From contig CAWFFJ010000041.1 of NCBI GenBank assembly GCA_963814875.1, forward strand, positions 62,001 to 126,000: a DNA stretch of 64,000 nt, read 5' to 3'. The notes below the pieces were generated by a model. The model was not told the DNA's origin. It searched no databases and was given only the letters and a program-made list of their open reading frames with translations. Positions 53,532-64,000 of the stretch are shown here, in pieces; positions within the stretch are counted from its first letter, which is position 1; each line of letters opens with the position of its first letter. The position numbers were made by a program, and so were the translations under genes. Source of the stretch: CAVSIS01 sp963814875. GTDB taxonomy: Bacteria > Acidobacteriota > Thermoanaerobaculia > Thermoanaerobaculales > Sulfomarinibacteraceae.

Positions 53532-55492
53532 CGGTCGGCCTCCAGATGCCGGTCGAGCTCGGCCGCGACCTCCGCGGCCGGGACCCGGCCACGTAGCTCA
53601 CTCAACGCGCGCCCGAGCAGAAATCGGCGGCGCTGGTCGAGGGTCCCGTCGCCGTGGTCGGGGTGCGCGGTGCGGACCAGCTCCGCCACACGTTGCTGCC
53701 ACCCGTCTGCCGGCTCGTCGAGGCCCGCGGCGGCCAGGCTCTCGCGGACCGGACGTCCGGGGTCCGCGGCCATGGTCTCGATCACCCGCCGCCAGGCCTG
53801 CCAGAGCACGGCTCGGCTCTCCGCGTGGTCGAAAAGCTCCTGCCATCGCTCGGGGGGAATCGCATCGACCGCAACGCGAGCGCGGCGCAGGCCCTTGACC
53901 CGCTCACCGAAGAGGAAGCACGCTCTCCTGAGCCTGGCGGCTCGGCTGTCGGCCACCAGGTCGACCAACCTCGCCGCACCGCGGCGCACGAGGTAGTGGA
54001 TCGTCGGGCTTCCGACCCCGGCCGCCGCGTACCGCGTTTCGCGTTCCCACGGCGGCGGCGGCAGACCCTGCCGCAGGCGGCCGACGCGCTCTCGTGTCAC
54101 CGCCTGTGGTGGGCTGTCGGTATCCGGGTACATGCGGTCCGGGCCCGGGAGAATGCGCTCGAAATCGGTTGACCCATCCTCGAACGGTTGCCGGGTCTCG
54201 TTGGGGATGCCGTCGATCGCGTCGACGTAGCGCAGACGGATCTCGGCCGCTGCCGTAACGGTGTCGTCGCGCGGCCCCCACACCATCACCAGTGCGTCCT
54301 CCGGCCCGCACCTCATCCGGCGCTTGATCCGCTTCATCTCCTGCACTGCACCCGCGTAGTCGGGCCAGCGCTCGCTCGACAGCAGGATCGGCTGCTGGTC
54401 GAGACCCGCGATCACCCGCACCCGCCCGGCCAGCTCGTGGGCAAAGTCGTGGTCGGGCTGCGTCGGCCACGACAGCGTACCCGCGAGGCCACACAGGCGC
54501 ACCGCGCGGACACAGAAGGGCCCCGCCCCGAGCTCGAACCCGGGTCTCCGGCCGTTCTCGGCGACGAAACGTTCCCAGGATGACGTCCGGAGCATCTCCA
54601 GCGCCGAGCCCGCGACCAACTCGGTGACGTCGTCATGCTCGACGACGAGGTCCTCCGGGCGAGATACACCTCGCCGGTGAAGCTCTTCCCGCAGGCGCAG
54701 GAGGTTCACCTGGCGGACGGCCTCGCCGTGGACGAGACGGCGCGCCCACGAGGCTTTCGGGACGCCCTTGATCTCAACCCGTCGTCCGCCGCGGACCGAC
54801 ACGTTCACGTCCTGCCGGCTGGCGCCAATCCCGACGCGGACATGGCCAGTGGACCTGCACACACGCCCGATCAGGAGGATCGCCTCCTCGACCTCTTCGG
54901 GCGTTCGCAGGTCCGGTGCCGTCACGGTTTCGATCAGGGGCATCCCCAGGCGATCGGTGCGCCAGACGATCAGGTGACCGCGGTCCGACACCTCGCGGCA
55001 CGAGTCCTCCTCGACCGTGACCTGGGTGATCGTGATCTCACGGTCGCGAAACGGCAGTCTGCCCTCGACACCGACGATGGCCGTGCGCTGGAAACCGGTC
55101 GGGATCGATCCGTCGAGGTACTGTTTGCGGGCAATGTGGACTTCGTCCACGATGTCGCAGCCGAGCATGAGGCACTGCTCGATGGCAACGTCGATCGCCT
55201 GCTCGTTGACCAGAAAGGGCGGCGTGTCGTCCATTTCATAGGTGCAGACATTGGACTGGTGGAGAAGGTAGACGATGTTCTTCTTGGTCTTGAACTCCAT
55301 CAGTGCGGTGCCGTCGTAGGAGCCCAGCTCTGAGAGCGTTGGCCGCATGTGACGCAGGACCGACCCGTCGTGGGTCCGGGTGTAGAGGCCGGCCGGACAG
55401 TGGCAGAACATCTTGCGTTCGGTGAGCAGTTGCTGGTGGACCTCAAGGCCGGCGATCAGGCCCACCTCCGCGTAGTCAACCGTCTCTCCCAC
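53528..55492 (-). CDS. gatE: Archaeal-type Glu-tRNA(Gln) amidotransferase subunit E
   Basis: A 654-aa kinase/transamidase subunit that phosphorylates Glu on Glu-tRNA(Gln) and amidates it. The GatB/E cradle starts with VGLIAGLEVHQQL and continues with FCHCPAGL and SIPTGFQRT. Then comes the GatE-specific AspRS-like GAD insertion (about 300-430: LCGLAGTLSWPTQPDHDFAHE), the diagnostic PNETRQPFEDGSTDFERILP, and a helical YqeY-like tail. GatB is about 480 aa and lacks the GAD insertion. GTG 55492 has GGAGG 7 nt upstream. It is first in a two-gene operon with gatD, facing away from the rrn terminator. Confidence 0.94.
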   Translation of the reverse strand: MGETVDYAEVGLIAGLEVHQQLLTERKMFCHCPAGLYTRTHDGSVLRHMRPTLSELGSYDGTALMEFKTKKNIVYLLHQSNVCTYEMDDTPPFLVNEQAIDVAIEQCLMLGCDIVDEVHIARKQYLDGSIPTGFQRTAIVGVEGRLPFRDREITITQVTVEEDSCREVSDRGHLIVWRTDRLGMPLIETVTAPDLRTPEEVEEAILLIGRVCRSTGHVRVGIGASRQDVNVSVRGGRRVEIKGVPKASWARRLVHGEAVRQVNLLRLREELHRRGVSRPEDLVVEHDDVTELVAGSALEMLRTSSWERFVAENGRRPGFELGAGPFCVRAVRLCGLAGTLSWPTQPDHDFAHELAGRVRVIAGLDQQPILLSSERWPDYAGAVQEMKRIKRRMRCGPEDALVMVWGPRDDTVTAAAEIRLRYVDAIDGIPNETRQPFEDGSTDFERILPGPDRMYPDTDSPPQAVTRERVGRLRQGLPPPPWERETRYAAAGVGSPTIHYLVRRGAARLVDLVADSRAARLRRACFLFGERVKGLRRARVAVDAIPPERWQELFDHAESRAVLWQAWRRVIETMAADPGRPVRESLAAAGLDEPADGWQQRVAELVRTAHPDHGDGTLDQRRRFLLGRALSELRGRVPAAEVAAELDRHLEADR

Positions 55493-55525
55493 TGCACGTC
55501 CTCCGAACCCGGCGCGGGTCGAGCG

Positions 55526-55560
55526 ATGCTAGCAGATGCGATTCGCCGCTGCGAATCGCA
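55526..55560 (-). promoter_or_regulatory. Putative gatED promoter with palindromic operator
   Basis: A perfect 10-bp palindrome (55537-55546 with 55551-55560, arms TGCGATTCGC, loop CGCT) lies directly upstream of a -10-like TAGCAT (55526-55531, minus strand) and would cover the -35 position. It leaves a 27-nt leader containing the gatE ribosome site. It could be an operator; alternatively it is a second terminator hairpin for the rrn transcript. Confidence 0.5.
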
Positions 55561-55564
55561 AAGG

Positions 55565-55592
55565 AAAACGCCCCGCTTTCGCGGGGCGTTTT
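55565..55592 (-). terminator. Bidirectional rho-independent terminator of the rrn operon
   Basis: The arms AAAACGCCCCGC and GCGGGGCGTTTT flank a TTTC loop; the U/A runs on both sides let it work in both directions. It lies 12 nt after the 5S rRNA. Confidence 0.92.
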
Positions 55593-55604
55593 GCAGTATG
55601 ACTT

Positions 55605-55718
55605 CCCGGCGGCGACCTACTCTCCCACACCATAACGGCGCAGTACCATCGGCCCTGAGGAGCTTAGCTTCCGAGTTCGGAATGGGATCGGGCGTTTCCC
55701 CCTCGGTATGACCACCGG
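55605..55718 (-). rRNA. rrf: 5S ribosomal RNA
   Basis: About 114 nt. The 5' CCGGTGGTCAT end pairs with the 3' GCCGCCGGG end, and the conserved CCGAACTCGGAAG loop and GGTACTGC segments are present. Ends are approximate by 1-2 nt. Confidence 0.93.
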
Positions 55719-55755
55719 AAAAAATTCACAACCAAAACCGAGTCTTCTCCAGCTC

Positions 55756-55780
55756 GCAACCTGAAAACAAGCAGACGTGT

Positions 55781-55788
<8 letters not shown>
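55756..55788 (-). other. 23S rRNA processing stem, trailer arm
   Basis: This segment at the 3' end of 23S is complementary in the transcript to the leader arm at about 58782-58815 (shared core CTGAAAAC and GTGTGGTCAAGC). Together they would form the long RNase III-type stem enclosing 23S rRNA. Confidence 0.7.
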
Positions 55789-58790
<3,002 letters not shown>

Positions 58791-58908
58791 CACAATGCTT
58801 GAGTTTTCAGCTTGCTAACTGTGGATGACTCAGTTTCGGTTGTCAAAGACCATGCAAGATCCCGAAGAATCTCGTCAGGTCGTACCTCACGAGATGCTTC
58901 GGAAGGAC

Positions 58909-58984
<76 letters not shown>

Positions 58985-59008
58985 GAAGGCGCCTGCGCAA
59001 CTCCTGAG

Positions 59009-59085
<77 letters not shown>

Positions 59086-59183
59086 TTCAAAGAACCCACT
59101 TGAGGCTCTTTGAAAACCGGATCGAGGGCCAACGGGTCGACCTCGTCTGCAGCCACCGTCATCCGGTAGCTCGCATCCGTTAG

Positions 59184-60739
<1,556 letters not shown>

Positions 60740-60845
60740 AAGCTTTCGCTCGCGACCCGAGGGTCGCGTTCAGCTGAGAGTCTTTTCACACACTTCACAC
60801 AGGTCCGTCGCCTCAGGCTATGAGGAGACGGAGGTCCGTTGGTTT

Positions 60846-60871
60846 CCTCGATCCAGTTTTCAAAGAGCCTC
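60846..60871 (-). other. 16S rRNA processing stem, leader arm
   Basis: This 26-nt leader segment is the reverse complement, with one G-U, of the trailer segment at 59102-59127. In the pre-rRNA the two arms form a 26-bp duplex around 16S, a typical RNase III cleavage stem. The arms contain CTCTTTGAAAAC, a sequence common in rrn leaders. Confidence 0.8.
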
Positions 60872-60890
60872 TTCCCGTGTCGGGCTTATT

Positions 60891-60919
60891 ATCCTAAGCG
60901 CGTCGGCCGTGCTTGTCAA
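60891..60919 (-). promoter_or_regulatory. rrn operon promoter
   Basis: On the minus strand TTGACA (60914-60919) and TAGGAT (60891-60896) are 17 nt apart, about 150 nt before the 16S 5' end. The strength fits rRNA transcription. Confidence 0.9.
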
Positions 60920-61584
60920 GAGCCCGGCGCCACCCCGTCCCGTCTCTTCCGTCGCGCCCCCACCGCTGTGGGACCGCAAAGATACGGAAGGCTCGCTCGC
61001 CTGTCAACCCCCTACCGGCAAACTTTTTTGGGCGTTTCGCGACGAGCCGCCATCGTCGCGCCGGGTCGCCTGGACAAGTCGCTGACGGGAAGACGCTTGA
61101 CCTTGGGGTGTGCGACACCGCCCCGGCGTTTCTGGAGAAATAAAAAAGGCCCGGGGGGGGAGTCCCAAGGCAAGGAAGGTATGTCTTGGATGGATCTCTC
61201 GACAGGATGGAGGGCGCCTCGTTGAGAGCTCCGGAACCCCTCCCCCGAGTTCTCGTTTTCAAGTGCATAGGGTGATGCCCGGAGGCATCACCACGAGGGA
61301 ACCGGAAGCTTGTCCACCTTGCAGATCTAGCTTCGGGTTGGAACCCCTCCGTCACAATCCCTCAACTGAGGGGATTTCGAGTCCAAACAGGAACGATTCC
61401 TGATGGTCTGTTCATTTGGCCCTGCTCTTCAGCGTCAGCTTTGTCTTGGGAGGCCGCACCTGGTCAGCTGGACGCCGCTCGTTGCGGCGTTATGACCGGC
61501 TGTCCCAATCAGCCACTCCGCGCGGTGGTCGCCCAACTTCCTTCCGAAAGCTGACCGGGCCGTTCAGCGGGACCACGACGGTGC
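60920..61584. other. Region upstream of the rrn promoter, no protein gene supported
   Basis: About 660 bp between purN and the rrn promoter. It has lower coding character than its surroundings, a run of eight G (from about 61153), and perfect hairpins at 61271-61292 (9-bp stem) and 61472-61490 (7-bp stem extended by GGTCA/TGACC). GGAACCCCTCC occurs twice (61233 and 61340). ORFs here have no ribosome sites or recognisable domains. It could hold an unrecognised small RNA or an rrn regulatory region. Confidence 0.5.
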
Positions 61585-62202
61585 TCAGTCCGAGAACACC
61601 ACCCGCCGGTCCGCAACCCGCCACGGCCGGGTCAGGAGCTCGCGCAGTGCGTCGGGGTAGGCCCGATGCTCTTCGACGAGGATTCGCGCGGCGAGGGACT
61701 CCACACCATCGTCATCCGCGACGGCAACCGCCCGCTGAACGACGATCGGACCGTGATCCAGCTCCGCGTCCACGAGGTGGACCGTGCACCCGGAGATCCG
61801 TGCCCCCCAGTTCCAGGCTTGATGCTGCGCGTCGAGGCCCGGAAAGGCGGGCAGGAGGGACGGATGGATGTTGAGGATCCTGTTGGGAAAGGCGTCGATA
61901 AAGGTGCGCGACAGAAGCCGCATGTAGCCCGCGAGGCAGACCCACTCAACCTCGGCCTCGCGAAGAGCAGTGACGACTGCAAGATCGTGCGCCTCCCGGC
62001 TGGTGTGAGTCTTGTGGGAGAGGACAACGGTTGGAATACCGGCGCCTCTCGCCCAGGTCAGTCCCGCGGCGTCGTGTCGGTTCGACAGCACCAGCGCCAC
62101 CTCAGCGGGCACGGTCCCTTCACGGCAGGCGGAGACGATCGCCTGCATGTTGCTCCCCCGGCCCGAGATCAAGATGCCCAGTGTGGTCGGCTCCTGGCTC
62201 AT
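61585..62202 (-). CDS. purN: Phosphoribosylglycinamide formyltransferase PurN
   Basis: A 205-aa purine-biosynthesis enzyme transferring a formyl group from 10-formyl-THF to GAR. Seen: LISGRGSNMQAI at the phosphate site, VCLAGYMRLLS, the catalytic Asn-His in NIHPSLLPAFPGLDAQ, and SGCTVHLVDAELDHGPIVVQ. ATG 62202 fits the family N-terminus; there is no Shine-Dalgarno, and TAGAAT (62210-62215) lies 7 nt upstream, which suggests a leaderless transcript. It is separate from other pur genes in this window. Confidence 0.94.
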   Translation of the reverse strand: MSQEPTTLGILISGRGSNMQAIVSACREGTVPAEVALVLSNRHDAAGLTWARGAGIPTVVLSHKTHTSREAHDLAVVTALREAEVEWVCLAGYMRLLSRTFIDAFPNRILNIHPSLLPAFPGLDAQHQAWNWGARISGCTVHLVDAELDHGPIVVQRAVAVADDDGVESLAARILVEEHRAYPDALRELLTRPWRVADRRVVFSD

Positions 62203-62678
62203 GCCGGGAATTCTACTGCGAATCTCGGGAAGGCCCGACATGGGTCCCCCCGGGATTCGCACGCACGCCTCTGCGAGGCGTGACGATTGGAAGGGGCCTC
62301 GCAGAGCTTGGCAGTGGGCTCGCTGAGACCGTGGCGGGGAAGTCCCTGCTCCCGGGCCCGAGAGCTCGCCAGGGCCAGACCTTGGAGTCAGGCGGGAATG
62401 GACGTGGCAGCCCTCGATCCAGAGATCTCGGCAGGCAACGCAGCGAGACGAGCGCGGCGTCGTGAGCTGTGGTGTCCTCGCCGTGCGCACGCCCCATCCA
62501 CCACCCCCCAGCGAAGCAGGGACTGCGGCCCTGAGTTCGAACTCTCTCATCGCCGCGCCCCAGATCCGCTCTTCTCGGCCGGCGGCGAAGCGAGACGCTC
62601 AAGGCGCCGTGAGATGCGGTGATGCCGAAGTTCGAGGGAATGAGGCGTAGCCCAGCTACGCCGCAGTGAGCGAGTACA
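62203..62678. other. Intergenic region without a supported gene
   Basis: About 475 bp. Overlapping ORFs on both strands show no domains or ribosome sites. The only structure I see is a perfect 8-bp hairpin with a CCA loop at 62644-62662, close to the tRNA-Phe terminator. Confidence 0.5.
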
Positions 62679-62683
62679 AGAAA

Positions 62684-62702
62684 ACGCCGCAGATCGCGGC
62701 GT
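62684..62702 (-). terminator. Terminator of tRNA-Phe
   Basis: ACGCCGC and GCGGCGT form a 7-bp stem around a 5-nt loop, followed on the minus strand by TTTTCTTG. It lies about 40 nt downstream of the tRNA 3' end. Confidence 0.8.
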
Positions 62703-62743
62703 CCCGATCGTCGCAGCCGTTGCCGGCCGGGATTTCTGGATCA

Positions 62744-62820
<77 letters not shown>

Positions 62821-62833
62821 GCCCAGGACGAGG

Positions 62834-62862
62834 TTTATAGCTCAGTGGTCAGCGGGTGTCAA
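62834..62862 (-). promoter_or_regulatory. Promoter of tRNA-Phe
   Basis: On the minus strand TTGACA (62857-62862) and TATAAA (62834-62839) with 17-nt spacing, a near-consensus promoter 14 nt upstream of the tRNA. Most of it overlaps the 3' end of the AtuA-like gene. Confidence 0.88.
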
Positions 62863-63225
62863 CGAGGCCGCGCGACAGACATCGCTCCGCGGCCGCAGGA
62901 CGAGGTCATCCGGCACCTCCAGCTCGAGCAGCAGCATGCCCTGGCCGTGGGTCTTGCCCTGAGCGTCGGTTTTCAGGCTCGCGGTCCCCCCACCGCCCAG
63001 GGAGTCCCTGAGGATGAAGTTGAGTGCATTCAGGTTGGGAACCTCGTGGCGCTCCACCCCCCGGAGCTCGAGCCCGGCGAAGTGGGCCGCCACCCGTTCG
63101 ATGGTGAGCACCTCGCGGAGCAGCTCGTACGCCGTCGGCGAGTCCGCAATGACGCCAACGTTGGAGTCGTCCCCCTTGTCACCGGAGCGAGTGTGCGCGA
63201 TCTGGCCGAGCAACACCTTCTTCAT
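62842..63225 (-). CDS. AtuA C-terminal-domain-like protein
   Basis: A 127-aa protein matching the C-terminal ferredoxin-like domain of AtuA-type proteins (acyclic terpene utilisation): IAHTRSGDKGDDSNVGVIA near the start and NALNFILRDSLGGGGTASL. Here it stands alone rather than fused to the DUF1446 N-terminal domain. ATG 63225 has no Shine-Dalgarno but TACACT (63232-63237) lies 6 nt upstream. The role is unknown; stand-alone copies usually sit next to acyl-CoA metabolism genes, which are not seen here. Confidence 0.78.
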   Translation of the reverse strand: MKKVLLGQIAHTRSGDKGDDSNVGVIADSPTAYELLREVLTIERVAAHFAGLELRGVERHEVPNLNALNFILRDSLGGGGTASLKTDAQGKTHGQGMLLLELEVPDDLVLRPRSDVCRAASLTPADH

Positions 63226-63302
63226 CGGACCAGTGTAGCCTGCTCGATGCGCGCAGCGCATCGTCCCTTCTGAGCGTGTGTCGGGCCCGGCCCGACGGAC
63301 GC

Positions 63303-63815
63303 TCAGAAGGGAGAGAAGCGTCCCTCGGCCCAAAAGTCCTCGCGAACGCCGTTGTAGAGCACATGCAGCGCGTCGAGGTGCTGGCGCTCCCAGTCCGCGA
63401 GGAACTCGTAGAACTCGCGCACCTCGTTCTCGCTGGCGTTGCTCGCGGCAGCACCGAAGTAGCGGATGGCGTTGGTCTCGAGCGTCATGCCCACTGACAG
63501 CACGCCGAGCTCGAAGTCGGCTCCCTGAGCCTGCTGCTTGAAGCGCTCGGTGAAGATGGTCTCCGTGAAGGCCTTCAGGTCAGGCGCCCGGTGCTGGATC
63601 GCGAACGCCTCGACGCCCTTCTCCTCGTAGGAGCCCATCACCTGCCGGAGGTACCCCTTATGCTGGACCTCGTCACGCGCGAGCTTGTCGAACAGCTCCT
63701 GCACCGCCGCCTTCTTCGACTGCTCGGCAGCCATCGAGTAGAAGGTGTAGCCATCGACCTCGATCTGGTATGCGTGGCGCAGGACCTCTCGGATCTGGTC
63801 GTGGACTTCTGTCAT
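63303..63815 (-). CDS. Rubrerythrin-type ferritin-fold protein
   Basis: A 170-aa four-helix diiron protein with E...ExxH pairs (QIEVDGYTFYSMAAEQ with DEVQHK, and MTLETNAIRYF with WERQHLD). There is no rubredoxin domain. GGGGAGG precedes ATG 63815, which overlaps the stop of the ferredoxin gene (ATGA). Coupling to an iron-sulfur protein suggests a peroxide-reducing or electron-transfer role. It is distinct from the shorter rubrerythrin-like protein at 18621. Confidence 0.87.
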   Translation of the reverse strand: MTEVHDQIREVLRHAYQIEVDGYTFYSMAAEQSKKAAVQELFDKLARDEVQHKGYLRQVMGSYEEKGVEAFAIQHRAPDLKAFTETIFTERFKQQAQGADFELGVLSVGMTLETNAIRYFGAAASNASENEVREFYEFLADWERQHLDALHVLYNGVREDFWAEGRFSPF

Positions 63816-64000
63816 GATGCCTCCCCTCGATCCAGCGGCTGGGGCCGCTCGGCGGCGCACCCGGCGGGGACGTAGCTCAGCGCGCCGGTGGGACAGAACG
63901 GTACGCACCGGGGCTCGCCCCCGCACAGGTCGCACTTCTGGACGCAGTGGTAGGTCGCGTCCCACAGCATGTTGCCGAACGGACACGCCGCAACGCACAT
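63812..64000 (-). CDS. 4Fe-4S ferredoxin-type protein (C-terminal part, cut by the window edge)
   Basis: The last 62 codons of a gene whose 5' part lies beyond 64000. It shows MCVAACPFGNM and CVQKCDLCGGEPRCVPFCP, the cluster pattern of HycB/DmsB-like or AOR-associated electron-transfer ferredoxins. The Met at 64000 is probably internal, because such proteins have an earlier CxxCxxCxxxC cluster. The stop overlaps the rubrerythrin ATG (ATGA). Confidence 0.8.
   Translation of the reverse strand: MCVAACPFGNMLWDATYHCVQKCDLCGGEPRCVPFCPTGALSYVPAGCAAERPQPLDRGEAS

Noticed and set aside
60839..61225. 128-codon ORF across the rrn promoter region
   Set aside because: It would run over the rrn leader and promoter, has no ribosome site and resembles no family.

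Overview
The window is a compact, very GC-rich (third-position G/C) bacterial chromosome segment. The organism is a diderm: it encodes a seven-POTRA Omp85 protein, a TamB-like protein and a TolC-RND tripartite pump. Its MurE carries the DNPR motif typical of meso-diaminopimelate-adding enzymes. The 16S gene and overall gene content suggest an uncultured relative of Acidobacteriota (Thermoanaerobaculia/Holophagae side). That placement is inference; a 16S tree would settle it. There is no phage, CRISPR array or transposase. Layout by position follows. 0.1-9.7 kb: a flavoprotein disulfide reductase, a long CACAGAG-type inverted repeat, an exported phytase-like/nuclease-like fusion, a polytopic membrane protein, a YdiJ/GlcD-type FAD and Fe-S dehydrogenase, and a secreted propeller-like protein with a Thr-Pro linker and C-terminal sorting-type helix. 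9.8-13.7 kb: a transaldolase-phosphoglucose isomerase fusion translationally coupled to glucokinase. 13.7-19.1 kb: housekeeping genes (RNB exonuclease, beta carbonic anhydrase, RarD, an orphan 113-aa protein, tRNA-dihydrouridine synthase, a rubrerythrin-like protein). 19.3-25.8 kb: a six-gene leftward efflux operon under a consensus promoter (TolC, adaptor, RND permease, DUF2892, a PII-like protein with a CxxC, and a 32-aa membrane peptide). 26.2-34.3 kb: a leftward envelope set (nadK, tamB-like, seven-POTRA Omp85, exported Bcp-type peroxiredoxin). 34.3-49.9 kb: a complete dcw division and cell-wall operon, mraZ to ftsZ, preceded by four 10-bp-phased MraZ boxes; most junctions overlap. 50.0-60.9 kb: a translation block of tadA, two tRNA-Ser, SRP RNA, an MBL-fold gene, the archaeal-type amidotransferase pair gatE-gatD, and a leftward rrn operon (16S, tRNA-Ile, tRNA-Ala, 23S, 5S) with its promoter, processing stems and terminator. 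61.6-64.0 kb: purN, tRNA-Phe with its own promoter and terminator, an AtuA-C-terminal-like protein, a second rubrerythrin and the end of a 4Fe-4S ferredoxin. The two most unusual observations are a complete GatDE pair, normally a hallmark of Archaea, in a bacterial chromosome, and a recurrent start architecture: at least seven genes without a Shine-Dalgarno have a TAnnnT -10 hexamer only 6-9 nt before the start codon, implying leaderless mRNAs.
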